64,000 nt of DNA from Epiperipatus broadwayi (taxonomy: Eukaryota > Onychophora > Udeonychophora > Euonychophora > Peripatidae): positions 5,112,264-5,176,263 of the forward strand of contig JAQFVV010012434.1 in the NCBI GenBank assembly GCA_028023455.1, read 5' to 3'. The notes beneath the pieces are model-generated. The model was given only the letters and a program-made list of their open reading frames with translations. It searched no databases and was not told where the DNA came from. Position 1 is the stretch's first letter. Every line of letters starts with the position of its first letter. The position numbers were made by a program, and so were the translations under genes. Below are positions 37,706-50,030 of this stretch, piece by piece.

Positions 37706-40700
37706 TTTATCGTATAAAGTTGATTTTTTTTCTTTTTCTATTCTCAAAATAATTTATAATTATGATGATTACAATTACAATTAAAGCATTTTCTGCCACA
37801 AAAAAAAAATAATGTTTATAAGAATAATAAACCATATTGATTGAGTGTATATATTTATTTTATCTAATGTACACATTTTAAAATTTATTACTAATACACT
37901 ATTGTTGTACATGATCAAAGTATATTTTGAGTAGTTATTGTATTGAATAAAACTGGCAATTTTTTATGCTTTTGTAGCCATTAATGATGAAAATGTTTTT
38001 TTTTTTTTTAAATTTGGATATCACAAATGAAAACAGTTGCAATAACATGAGATTAAAGTCAAATAAAATATATTAATTGTATTTAAATTTTATAACAAAA
38101 ACTTAATATTGGATATTTTATAATGAATAAACTCTATATTGTATTGTGCATTTTTAGTATCAAAGTTTGCCATTTTACTTTTGGAGCACAAAGCTTTAGT
38201 GATGTCACTATTCTATGATGTTATTAATCTTCCAAAATTTTGATAAAAAAATGTCAGTTTTTTTTTTAAAAAAATTTGATTTTTTTAAAGCATTGGAATA
38301 ATGAATAATCAATTGTAAATCAAAATAGTAAATACAAATTGATGATGATCACTATGGGGTATTATTGCATAAAAGTTCATCATTAACCAGGTAAAGATGT
38401 ATATATGTAAATATTGTTTCTGTTAACTTCTATTTTCTCTTAATTACATATGCATGCACATATTGCATTAGGTACCATGAGACAAATCCATATATATATA
38501 TATATATTAATGGAAGAATAAATATTATAAAAGTTGTCTCACTTAGTAAAAATAATGCAGGTGAGATGAAACTTATAGAATATATGTATTATATTAACTT
38601 TACTTAGGTAAAAAAAGATGCATTATTATGTTCTAACAGTCATTTTCTCATGTGTTTACTGTAATGAAGAATATAGTTAGATTCACAGTATGATATAAAA
38701 TAGAAAGGATATTTAATGGTTATCTACAAAATTTTTGATTATCCAATGATTGCATGTATTCGTCATTTTGTATCATTGTTAGAACATGAAAAACAATTTT
38801 TGCTAATAAACATTCAGGAAGATTATATTTGTATTATTTATTGATGAGTTTTAAAAATCAATTAGACAATAAATTTCTGGATTTTTTTTATAGATATTTC
38901 TAAATTACTAAAATGTATAATTATGCATTATCTTAATGAAACATGATCATAGGATTATCAATAAAATACACAACAATGTGAGCTATAAAGATGTGATAAT
39001 ATAAAATAGAACTGACTAACTATCATAAGTAATGTTTTTGCAGCACAAAAAAATTTATTGAATAAAATGGGTCAATCATTAATGATAATTTAAATAATTA
39101 TCAATAATTAAATAAAAAGGCTTTTCATTAAAGCAACTTACTGCCATTCTTGTTGTAACATAATTTGCAAATACATAATGCTTATTATATTTAATAATAT
39201 TTTACAGATAAGGTGAGTTATTTCACAACTCATTGATAGTTCAGAGTTGTTGATATATCATTTGATTCTTTTCAAGCATATCCATTATCATTATTACTGC
39301 TTATCAAAGGCTTTTAACAATAGCTTGTGGCTTTACTATCACCTAGTATAAAAATTTCCAATCTATATAAGATGATTTTTATATTAGCAGTAGTAATTTG
39401 CTACCTTCACTTCAAAATCATCTATCATAAGTTTGAATAATCAATAAAGATAATATAATAATGCCAGCTCTACAATAGATGGTTCTGAAATAGATTAATT
39501 CAAATAAATTGCTGTTTCTAATGCAAATGTTGGAACATGTCTGAATAAATCTTATGTAATAGTTTGTTTTGTCATCTTTTGTATTATTGCATTAATTCTA
39601 ACATAAAGGTTGGTACTTTTTTTATAGACAGTGTTCCTAATATAAGACTAATTTTGCTTTTTTGAAATATGTAATTGTTTTAGTTGTTAACAAGGTTTTC
39701 TATACATTTTCAATTTTATGCTGGTTTATCATAAACAGACTTTTTCTTTTTATATACATTATGATGTGTGATAATTTTGGGTATTTTTCTTATATCTCTC
39801 ATAGCTCACAAAAGATTAACTGCTAAGATTAATGATTTTTGGATTATATCTATTGATTTTCATGCTTCTACATATCAAATTTTTAGATTAGCAATTTTTA
39901 TATCAAAAAGCATCTATGTTAACAATTATTCAAACATTTAAAAAGCGCAAGTATAGGTACTGAAAAAGAATATGCTTACAACTTCAAAAGTGCATTGTAA
40001 TCAATCAAATCTTCTCAAATGAATCCAATTTATATAGTTCTAAATACACTATTTATTATACTATTAATTTGATGACACATTAAACAAATCTTTTTGTAAA
40101 AAATGTATTTTTCATCTAGCACTTTTTAGAACAATCACATTTCAATAAATGCATATGACTATTAATTATAAATTAATATATTTCATTTAATTTATATATA
40201 GATTTCATTTTTAATAATGTTTAAAAAAATGCATAATTTCTTTTTGCTACCAGTTTAATGTGGGAACTACTGATATTCACTAGGAGGGATATTTTTCAAT
40301 TGAAAAACTAATCAATACAAAATTTTGCTATACAATAAATGTATTTATTTGTGCAAATATAATTATAAAATAATAATAAAATAGTTAAAAACAGATTAAA
40401 TTATGATATAGAGTGATTATTTGTGTAAACATAACTACAAAAGAATTCTATGACAGTATGTAATCTGCCCTTACTAAATGTTTCCTAATGTAGAAATAGA
40501 GAGAGAGACTTGAAATCAGAATTTTTACAAAAGTATTATAAATTTATTCACATTATGCACCTCTTACATCAATCAAATGTCCAGTATATGGATTTAAATA
40601 AAAAAAATTATTGTTAATTGGGAGTAATGAGTAATAAAATGAATTAAGTAAGAAAAAGCAATAATAAATAATATATATATCTATATATTTGTAATTATAT

Positions 40701-40832
40701 ATGTAAAAATAATTACTGCATATCATAATTCAAGTTTTCATGTGCATAAGGGAAAATTGAGTGATTTAAAAAATGTATTCCATAGGTAAATTTATTATTC
40801 ATTTGTAATTATATATACACAACTTTACTAGA
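37706..40832. other. AT-rich DNA, no gene seen
   Basis: Part of copy 1; TA array at 38490-38508. No other feature recognised. Confidence 0.5.
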
Positions 40833-41692
40833 GTGTTCTATTGGACAAGTACAGAAAGCAATTGCACAATCAAATCAATTGTTTTTTCATTCTATTTTCT
40901 TCATTTCCTGAATCTTCAATGCCACTCATTCTATCATTTATATTATCTAATAAAGTCAATCTCTTTTACACCTTTATTTTATTATGACCTACCATTTCTC
41001 CTTAGATACTGCCCATTAAACAATTTTTTTTTTGTTTGTTTGTTTCATATTTCTTTTCTTATGTACAATTTTTCCAATTAGTCATTATCACTCTATCCAT
41101 CCAAATAATCTTATTTAATATATTTTTAATTTTTTTATTCAGTGTCCATATCTCACAACCATATAACAATATACTTCATAAATAGTACATGACCAAATAT
41201 TTTTTTTCAATTTTCTTTTCAAAGATCCATAAATTATTTGGGTTTTTTTTTCTTGCTGAATACCACCTTTGCTAATATTATTGTTTTTAAATAACATTTT
41301 TATTTCTTCTATTTTTCAAATATTTACTTTCATTCACCTGTTGAACCACCTTATCTTAAAACATTTTCTTCCATTCACAAGGTCTTCATTTTATCCACAT
41401 TAATTCTCATTCTATATTTAATTCACTCTTCCTTCAGTTTATTCAACATATGATTTTTTCATTCTCAACTACAAAAGCTATTTTACCTGTGCATCATATA
41501 TATCTTATTATTCTATTTCCAACATCAGCTTTTCCATAATTTAAATATTTATCTATCATGTCTTATAAATAAATATTACAGAGTACATGATATGCAACAT
41601 CCTGTCTAATACCTCATTTTTTATTCACTTCTTGAATCTCTCTACTTTTCAATCTAATGCCTATTATTTGTCCAATATATATATATATATAT
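40833..41692 (-). pseudogene. RTE-like LINE RT relic, split by the Gypsy insertion (copy 1)
   Basis: Minus-strand reading with frame changes gives GIRQDVAYHVL (the GVRQGC-L-S-P motif), then VDKMKTL, GGSTGE-KYL and finally YGCEIWTLNKK followed by IIWMDRV. This is the order of the palm-to-thumb part of RTE-type RTs (LYGCETWTL ... RR-W-D-R-V). The catalytic box between is decayed. The upstream (N-terminal) part should continue beyond 41692 but is separated by the LTR retrotransposon. In copy 2 it continues uninterrupted to the window end. Many stops; long dead. Confidence 0.6.
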
Positions 41693-44600
41693 TGTACCCT
41701 TACTTCTGGATATATAAAATAGTTTAAAATACAACTAGCTCAGTTACATTATTATGCTTCATTAAAATTTGCATATCTATCTTTAATATACTTTTATATT
41801 ATCATATCTTAATTAAATTTATTATCAATCATCAAAATCAATATAGTTCTAGATTATATTAATTAAATAAGTATTTATAAAATTATGAGACTGCGAAGTA
41901 AAGTTACAAAGTAATAAGCAGATTTACACTGAGTCAATATCTCCCAAGATACTGTCTCAATGGCATAAGAATACTACCCCTAACTTATCACCTTACCACT
42001 ACATCTATAGCATTCTTATGGCTTTTTAAATGAAATAAATTATCTTTAATAATACTAAAATAATTCCTAACTTTAACTTAAAATATAATTAAATAATCTC
42101 AGGTTCTTCTAAGCTGTTTTAAAATAATAATAATTTATGTAAATAAGTATGATGTGGGATTTTATATCAAACTTAAATACACCTAACTTATTTTAATAAT
42201 AATAATAAATAATAATCTTAAAGTGTAATTTAATCTCATCTATTTATATGATATAATCAATCATTAAATGAATAAACAAACATATGTATATCTTTTATTT
42301 TATATGGTATCTTCATTTTAAAATAGATCAAAGTCTTATACTTAATAATCTGTGGCAATAAACAATATTGTATTCTTATAATGTGCATTATAATCATCTT
42401 ATGACCATTGTAATATTTATGTTCATGTCAATCAATTCTTATAAAATAATGTTAAGCAAATATGGTATTCAATTCTAAGTAATAATAACAAATTCAATTT
42501 TGTGCAAATATTATGTTTATTTCAAATTATCTGATGTCAAAATGCTGAGTGAAAAATAATGAAACTCGACACACTTTTAAAACAAATTAACAAATTTATT
42601 TACAATAACTTTAAATAAAATTTATTTACACTATTTACAGTTTATAACTTATGACAACAAATAAATAAAAAAATAAGAAATACAAATATAAAAGGCTTAC
42701 ACTGTTATTAACTTATGTACTTAATAAGCAATTACACATTCCTTCAAATGCTATATTAATATGATTATAGTGTGTTTTTCTTAAACTTAGATTTTAAATA
42801 AATAGTTGTACTTTAATTACTACAAATAACAATATATCAAGACTATTTATGTAGCATGTGTACATAATGTAGCTCTACTAATTAAATAGCTACATTAATT
42901 AAGTATTACCATTTGTAATGTATTATCATGTATTCACTTTATTACTAGCATTGTTTAATATCTGTATATAAAATCAATATCTCTTTATAATGTAAAAAAA
43001 AACAAATGATTGGCTATAATTATATTCCACCTAATGTAATTCCTGTTATATGTTTTATAAAATATGCATTCTATATCTGTATTATTCAAACATTAATATT
43101 TAAATCATTTATCAATTTTAAATTCATAAAACATTACATTAGATAAATTTTATGATTCCTTTCTGTGTAAAATCATTATTTTACCCTATGTGCTTTACTA
43201 ACCTTTCTAATAAATTTCTATCTATAAAACATATTCTAAACTCATTTAAAACATTTTCCGGAAAACAAATATCAACTTCAAATAAAATATTCATTATCCA
43301 AATTACTCATACTATATTGTCTATACTTAGTAAACTTTTCAATCTAAATATAAGCCTCTACCTAAAACGTAACTTAACTTATCTAATAAACAGAAAATAA
43401 AATAGACTTTTAAAATCCTTTTCTGACTTGCAAAAATAAAATAATTATTAAGATAAATAATAAACATCATTTTAATACTAAGCATAAATAAAATATCAAA
43501 ATTATTTACGAAAGAATCATATAATTATTTCTAAGCTTTTACGTAATGTTGTATCATGTTTATATTATAAATTAAAAATTATGCATATTTTAACAAAGTT
43601 CGTTGCCAATATAATGTATGTGTTTTCATAATATATTTATCCATTCATTCTACAACAACATAATATTCAGTTGATCTAAAGAAAAACATATTAAATTCAT
43701 TAAAAATCATTATACAATATTTTTTACCATAATAATAATATTGTCCATTCTGCTATCCAGTATTCTTCGGAATTTGCAGCTTCATAAAATAAAAATCATT
43801 CACATTTTCACTCATAAACATTCATTAGAATATTCCGTGTTATATTAATTATAAAAATAAGTTTATGTAATTAATTATTATATTATTTTTAAGTTACTAT
43901 TTAATAAATGTACCTAACCTACTTTTTAAGAGTTTAATAATATTTAAATTTTATGTTAAATAAATAAAATAAAATCATATTACATAGTCCAGCGTCGATT
44001 TTTGTCCTACCATAAAAGTTCTAACAAATATCCTCCGTATAAAGTCAATAGAACACTATTTCCTGTTCCGTTGAATCACGTGTTTCTTGAAAGTTTATAA
44101 TAAAAAATGATAACGTTTTTTTTAAAAAAAAAAAAAAGTTCCAATAAGAAAACAAATAAAATTAAAATAAAATAGTTTATAAGTTCTCTGGATCCAGTTC
44201 TTCATAGAATATTATTCAAAAAGTTATTATTTCAAAACTAAGTTATAATTTATAAAATTATCCTTCAATTATTTTAAATTAACTTAGTTTGGCTTGGCTT
44301 AGTTTAACTTGATTTGGATATCCATGTATTACTTGCGCATTTGTAAATACCATATTCCGGTAAGAATTAATTTTTCCATCTATAACGTCCAGCGTTTAGA
44401 TAACTTTAATAAAATAATTTTATTATATTACGATTTTTTTAAAATACTTATACTTATAATATATTTGCCTTTTCAAATTATCAATCTCTAGTCTTTTAAG
44501 CATAAAGACTTAACAAGGCAAGTATTTATTTAAAATTATTACCGCTTCTTATATCTTTCCTTAAGATACATATTTTACTTCTATAATTTGTCACAATACT

Positions 44601-45939
44601 TTCTTTTACAGAAATATTTATATTTTTTTTAAAATATCTATTAGTAATAGACAATAGTAATTTAACTTTTGAAAACTATTTATAGTCCAAAATACTACTT
44701 TTCTCCATCTTATAGTTTTCTGTACTAATCCAGCGTCTGTTACTTTTATAACATAAAGTTTCTGATATATTTCTCCGATGTGTGAGGTTTCCATTGATTA
44801 TTTGTACGTAAATTGAGTTTCGATATCGAGAAGATAATAGGGAATTATTACGTTTCTACTGCATATTCATTACTTTAAAAATATTATAAATTATTCAATA
44901 ACACTCTTCTGATTTTACAACTGATTTTAAGAGCGTTTATAAATTTACTCAGCTATTTTTTAATAGCACAAACGACTTAGAAGTTTTATTGTAGAGAGAC
45001 CCCCTCAACAATTGAATCCAGCTTATATACTGCCAGAAACACCTTATCTGATTGGTACGATTAAACAATCAAACTTTGCTTATTTACATATTTATCAACT
45101 CACTATTAAAAATAAAATAATGACTTATTTAATATTTGATATTTTATCAAATTCTTTCAAAACAATATTTATCGTTTATTTAAATCTATTAAACATTCTT
45201 TTGAAATATTATTTCTCACTTAATTTAAATCTTAACTTTTATAAGATCATTTAAAATAAACTAAATCTTTTTAAATACGTTATATTTTTAAGACAATATT
45301 TTTAAAATCAAATTTAATATTTTACATTAATATCTTTATTTTTATCTCGTGATAACTCACGTATTATTTATAAATTTTATAACATGATTTTTTAAAATAA
45401 TTATGCAACTTTATTAGACAACTTCCACGCGTGTGTATAACATCTGTTCTTTATAACACAAGAACGCTTGCTGTCGTCTAAAAATAAACCTAACAATTGC
45501 TTTTTAAAATAAATATTTATTTTTGAAAATAAATAAGATATTATATCAGATTTTTAAATAATTATTTGATATGATTAAAATCAAATATTAATCTCAATTT
45601 AAGTACTTATAATTTAAAATATTTTTATTCACTTTTAACATATATTTCAAATTAAAAAATATCTTTGTTTAATTTTAACTGGTCTTTTAAATACTTTAGC
45701 TTCAAACATTTGTTATTAAATTTATTAATGCAGTATTACATCATAATCATCATCATTTTAAATATCTTCTCAATACCAACACAATTCACACACCAAATAC
45801 TCATAGATTGCTTTAATTAAACTTATGGTAACATTACCACAAGCAAAGTCAACATCACATATTTAAAATACTTCTTAAATTTAAAATTTTCTACTAGATT
45901 AGCACAAAACTTAAATGGTGACCCATATAAAAGGGCACA
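41693..45939 (-). repeat. Gypsy 3' LTR (left side), about 4.25 kb
   Basis: Starts TGTACCC and ends GGGCACA on +, giving near-perfect inverted ends (TGTRCCC/GGGYACA). The start is fixed by comparison with the right LTR and the empty site. The right edge is inferred from the terminal inverted repeat next to the polypurine tract, because the second LTR runs into the gap before reaching it. The first 2.64 kb is confirmed as repeated. The open frames at 43152-43400, 44309-44491 and 45012-45254 have no family motif and are probably chance. Confidence 0.75.
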
Positions 45940-45955
45940 TATTCCCCTCCTTCGG
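45940..45955 (-). promoter_or_regulatory. Polypurine tract next to the 3' LTR
   Basis: On - the sequence CCGAAGGAGGGGAATA leads directly into TGTGCCC, the start of the LTR in element sense. A purine run in this place primes plus-strand DNA synthesis in LTR retroelements. Confidence 0.7.
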
Positions 45956-46744
45956 ATAAAATTTTAAATTTAACATTAATCTTTATCATCTTTATTCCAC
46001 ATTGATCAATTTTATCTTTCTTATCATCTAAACATTATAACACATTACTTTATCACAAAGTTTCATAAAGCATTGAAATATCATCTCAAATTTCACTAAG
46101 AAAACACTTTTAAATAAACTACAATGACTTCTTTACTTCATAAATTAAGTTTCACTTCTCCTTCCTTATCTTTTAATTAGGTTACTTTCATTTCTCTAAT
46201 ATTTCTACAAATATCAAGTATTTAAATTTTTTTAAATACACCTTTACATAAGCTACTAAAAATACATATTACTATAGTTAATACTATATTTTAAACTACT
46301 CTATGTATTTTATTTATAACTTATTGCTAATTTCATTAGCAATCTTATAGATTATTATTCAGCAAATCTATATATTTCTCTTTTAAAATGATTAACTTCA
46401 TCTTTTAAGATTGATCACTTTCATGATCACTACCTTAATACAAATTAATCTTTTATAAGATTTAATTATATATACTTTAAACATATGAGTTTTATACTCT
46501 TTAACTCTATTATTTAACTTCTTGTTTAAAATATATTTACTTCAATAGCTAATTCCATTTCTACTTAGTCATTATGACAAAACTTATTTCTTCTTAAAAT
46601 ATCATTTACATATTTTGTAAATTTCTTCAACTAAAACTTTATTCACTATGCTAATTTATTACATAATAAATTATTTCTTTATGTCAAACATTATATTTAA
46701 ACATGACATTAAAATATTTATACATATTATTTTAAAATTACAAC
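45956..46744 (-). other. Gypsy 3' untranslated region
   Basis: About 0.8 kb between the pol stop and the polypurine tract. AT-rich, no open frame of note on -, and no envelope-like gene. Confidence 0.6.
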
Positions 46745-49099
46745 TCACATCTCAGATGGAAATGGAATTAGGCTCCTTGCATTATAAGTTCCCTTTTCCC
46801 CATCTGGTGTGGTTAACATAAACGCATTCTCTCCTACTTTGCAGGATATTCTATATGGACCTTCATATAGACTAAGAAATTTTTTAAATTGATTTCTTTG
46901 TAGGTTGCTAACATGGGGTGTTCTAACCAGAACTAAATCATTAATTTTAAATGGATGTGGTTTATTATGGGCTTTCTTTACTCTTTTAGCACCCATAATA
47001 TGAAGCTTTACCTTAGCTTGATTATTATCCTCATCCCTATCAATTGGTTCTCTAACAATTGGTATAGGGGTTCTAATTAATAAGGGCTCATGTTTCCCAT
47101 AATGCAAACGAATAGGAGTGAAACCAGTGGACTCATTATACGTACTATTAATATAGTTAATAACCTCAGGGAGTTTTTGCACCCACTTCTTATGATTATC
47201 AGCTACATACACCCTAAACAATCGACTAAGCTCCCGCATAACACGTTCGCATGGATTAGATTGAGGGTTTCTTATGGAGCTCATAACATGTTTGAGGTCT
47301 TGCTCTTGAATCCACTCATTCCATCTATTCGATATAAAAGCAGTAGCATGATCTGTTAATATAATTTTTGGTTTTCCTACTAATGGAAACTGATAATTCA
47401 GCATGCATTTTATAACAAAATGTGCACTAGTTTTAGGCACAGGATATGCTGCTACAAACTTACTGAATACATCATAAGCTACTAAAATAAATTTTTGTTG
47501 TTTAAATGGTGGTAAAGGCCCATAAAAATCAATAGCCAACAATTCATTAATTTGATTTGGAATAATTGGCTGCATCACCCCAACATATGATTTGTTACAA
47601 TATTTAGATTTCAAGCAAGTAGAACATGTTTTAATTTTCCTTATGACACGCTTATACATTTTATCCCAATAAAAAATAGATTTTAATACGTACATAATCT
47701 TTGGTGCACCGTAGTGACCATAACTACAATGTACATACATAATTACTTTGTCAATCATGGAGTCAGGAACAACTATCCTCCATGATTCCCCCTGATTTGA
47801 ACTTAAATTGTACATAAGTAAATTTTGATACATCTTATACTTGCTAAAAATCCTTCTTATACTTTTATTCTTACTATTTTTATTATCATGATTATTTAAG
47901 ATAGTCATGATTCTATTTAATTTATGATCCTGACCTTGAATCATAGTAAGATTATTATAATCATCTACTATAGATTCATCCCTGTCTACATCCACACTAC
48001 TAATAATTATATTTTGAGCATTAGGATGTTGGGACAACAGACAAATAGGGTGGCGGCTAAGAATATCAGCAGGGATATTCTGTCTCCCTTCAATATAGAT
48101 AACTCTATAGTTGAACTGTTGGAGATACAAGCTCCACCTAACAAGTCTCTCATTACTGAGGTAGCTTTTGTTCAAAAACTCCAAGCTTCTATGGTCGGTC
48201 AACACGATTACTTCTGATCCCAATAAAAATTGGCGTAATTTCTGAAAAGCCCAAACAACAGCTAGGGTTTCCTTTTCAGTAATAGTGTAATTCAACTCAG
48301 CACCTCTTAAATGACGGCTTAAGAAGTACAACACATGAGGTACCTGATCCTCATCGAGCTGATACAACACTACTCCCAGACCATAGTAACTACTATCTGT
48401 CTGCACATAAAATGTTTTACTAAAGTCAGGATACATTAAAATTACGTGTTTTAGAAATTTACTTTTAATCATATTAAATTCATGGTCATGTTCAGTAGTC
48501 CATTTCCATTTTTCAGATTTCTTTAATAATTTAGATAAGTTTATAGTATCTTCCGCGAAATTTTTGTAAAACCTATTATAATAATTACACAATCCGAAAA
48601 ATGATTTTAACTGTTTTACTGTTTTTGGGATGGGAAAACGTTGAATAGCTGCAATCTTTTCAGGATGGGGTTGGATTCCATGCTCATTTATTAAATGACC
48701 TAGAAAAGTAATTTCTTTAGCTGCTATTGAACATTTTTCCATATTTATTTTAACATTTTGCATCTGACACTCAGTAAAAAATAATTTTAAATGTTGGATA
48801 TGCTCATGTAAACTATCAGAAGCAATAACTATATCATCCACATACATGATGATTTTCTCTTTCAATTGTTTCGAAAAAATCATGTCTAAACATCTGATCA
48901 AGCCAGCACCACTATTAATGAGACCAAAAGGCATCCGTCTGAAAACATACGACTGGCCTTGAAATCTAAATGCAGTATATTGCTGATCACTCTCATGTAG
49001 TGGTATTTGCCAATAACTAGCTGTCAGATCAAATGTAGAGAAAATTGACCTCTTGTGAAATTTAGTTAAGAGCGTCATGTACAGGTGGAGGAATGTCAC
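46745..49099 (-). CDS. pol: Gypsy Pol, second part: RT palm, RNase H, integrase
   Basis: 784 codons. RT has FDLTASYWQIPL (about 23-34), MPFGL (56-60) and catalytic YVDD (86-89), then FLGHLI. RNase H has TDSS (234-237), an EKE acidic residue (E275) and TDHRSL (301-306). Integrase has an HHCC zinc domain (H457, H462, C492, C495), the DDE triad (D524, D583, E618) and a GPY motif (747-749); no chromodomain is seen. It makes cDNA, removes RNA and inserts the copy. It continues the protease/RT frame after a +1 break near 49067, so the apparent start at 49099 is not a real start: its first ~12 codons overlap the upstream frame out of phase. The catalytic residues all remain. Confidence 0.9.
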   Translation of the reverse strand: MTFLHLYMTLLTKFHKRSIFSTFDLTASYWQIPLHESDQQYTAFRFQGQSYVFRRMPFGLINSGAGLIRCLDMIFSKQLKEKIIMYVDDIVIASDSLHEHIQHLKLFFTECQMQNVKINMEKCSIAAKEITFLGHLINEHGIQPHPEKIAAIQRFPIPKTVKQLKSFFGLCNYYNRFYKNFAEDTINLSKLLKKSEKWKWTTEHDHEFNMIKSKFLKHVILMYPDFSKTFYVQTDSSYYGLGVVLYQLDEDQVPHVLYFLSRHLRGAELNYTITEKETLAVVWAFQKLRQFLLGSEVIVLTDHRSLEFLNKSYLSNERLVRWSLYLQQFNYRVIYIEGRQNIPADILSRHPICLLSQHPNAQNIIISSVDVDRDESIVDDYNNLTMIQGQDHKLNRIMTILNNHDNKNSKNKSIRRIFSKYKMYQNLLMYNLSSNQGESWRIVVPDSMIDKVIMYVHCSYGHYGAPKIMYVLKSIFYWDKMYKRVIRKIKTCSTCLKSKYCNKSYVGVMQPIIPNQINELLAIDFYGPLPPFKQQKFILVAYDVFSKFVAAYPVPKTSAHFVIKCMLNYQFPLVGKPKIILTDHATAFISNRWNEWIQEQDLKHVMSSIRNPQSNPCERVMRELSRLFRVYVADNHKKWVQKLPEVINYINSTYNESTGFTPIRLHYGKHEPLLIRTPIPIVREPIDRDEDNNQAKVKLHIMGAKRVKKAHNKPHPFKINDLVLVRTPHVSNLQRNQFKKFLSLYEGPYRISCKVGENAFMLTTPDGEKGTYNARSLIPFPSEM

Positions 49100-50030
49100 G
49101 TTCTGGTACAGTTACATTATTTAACATACGAGCATCCAAGCATACTCTAATACTGCCATCCTTCTTCTTCACAATAACCAATGGGTTTACGTAAGGAGAA
49201 GGGCATTTCTTAATTATATCCCACTCTAGCATTTTGTCAATTTGACTCTGTACCTCATCCTTATATTGGTAAGGAATTGGGTACATCTTTTGATGGAAAG
49301 GATCATTACTCTTCAATTTTATTCTATGGGTATATCCCTTTATTATACCAGGAATTTTAGAGAAAATATTCTTAAAATTATACATTAATTGATATAAATT
49401 TTCACCCAATTCAGAATTTATTGCATAAACATGTTCAATTTTAGCCTTTATGCTGGCATCAATTAATGTGTTCTGTATGCATAATAATTGACTAGAAAGG
49501 TTATGCATACCATATTCAAAATTAAGCCTTTCTTCTTTACAAATAAAAATCCTATTATGAAAATCTATCTGACATTTATTTAAAATCATGAAGTCAGCTC
49601 CTATTATGGCTTCATGTATTAATCCAGGCATAATAAGAAAAACATGCCCAAATTCTGTATTATTTATTTTGAAGGTAATCCAGACTTGTTTATTTGATAA
49701 CTTTGTCCTCTTTCCATTTGCTAAAGTTACCTGAATTTGCTTTACTGGCAATGAAGGTATATCCCTTTCTACACTCACCAGATTTTGATACATTGACTCT
49801 GACAATATGGAAGCTTGACTTCCGGAGTCAATTAGGGCTTCAACTCTAATACTATTTATATACAAAATTACAATGGGACACTGATAGGTTATTGGTGGTT
49901 CGCCTATAGTAAAGGGCTCTAGATAATCAATATCAAGATCTAAAGTATTCAGCATCCACATCTGATCGTTCCCCATTTTGTTAGCAACAGGTCCTTGCAA
50001 AGAGGAACTAACGTACAAAGACCTTTCTAA
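49062..50030 (-). CDS. pol: Gypsy Pol, first part: protease and RT fingers
   Basis: Opens in the -1 frame from the last gag codon; there is no ATG near the beginning, so expression by frameshift from gag is likely. The aspartic protease has ALIDSGSQASIL (DSGS active site about residues 64-67 counted from a TTG codon at 50018) and the IIGADFM flap-side motif. RT begins with PYVNPLVIVKKKDGSIRVC and LDARMLNNVTVPERD. The frame then hits TAA at 49062-49064 just after PPVHDAL; the next expected RT residues appear in the +1 frame, so one extra base near 49067 separates the two pol parts. This either inactivates the copy or is a sequence error. Confidence 0.85.
   Translation of the reverse strand, partial: LERSLYVSSSLQGPVANKMGNDQMWMLNTLDLDIDYLEPFTIGEPPITYQCPIVILYINSIRVEALIDSGSQASILSESMYQNLVSVERDIPSLPVKQIQVTLANGKRTKLSNKQVWITFKINNTEFGHVFLIMPGLIHEAIIGADFMILNKCQIDFHNRIFICKEERLNFEYGMHNLSSQLLCIQNTLIDASIKAKIEHVYAINSELGENLYQLMYNFKNIFSKIPGIIKGYTHRIKLKSNDPFHQKMYPIPYQYKDEVQSQIDKMLEWDIIKKCPSPYVNPLVIVKKKDGSIRVCLDARMLNNVTVPERDIPPPVHDALN

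Larger units (their letters stand above)
35002..41692 (+). repeat. Large direct duplication, copy 1 (interrupted by Gypsy insertion)
   Basis: Matches 56009-63900 in the same orientation, with local divergence by eye from about 0.4 percent (35.0-36.8 kb) to about 1.5 percent (37.0-38.5 kb). Relative to copy 2 it lacks an 873-bp insertion (after about 36810) and 25 bp at about 37084. It has 28 bp where copy 2 has about 282 bp (39111-39138), and a shorter TA array (38490-38508). It ends at 41692, where the LTR retrotransposon begins. Confidence 0.95.

Noticed and set aside
40833-41081. Plus-strand frame of 82 codons rich in F, L and Y, looking like a membrane protein (also 63036-63329)
   Set aside because: It is antisense to the RTE-like relic; the hydrophobic look comes from T-rich DNA.
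45956-46744. A possible env gene after pol
   Set aside because: No open frame of useful length and no signal peptide or membrane segment on the element strand.
47090-48217. Plus-strand frames within the pol region (about 90-97 codons), and similar ones near 50399-50653 and 52047-52367
   Set aside because: Antisense shadows of Gypsy coding sequence or the leader, with no own motif.
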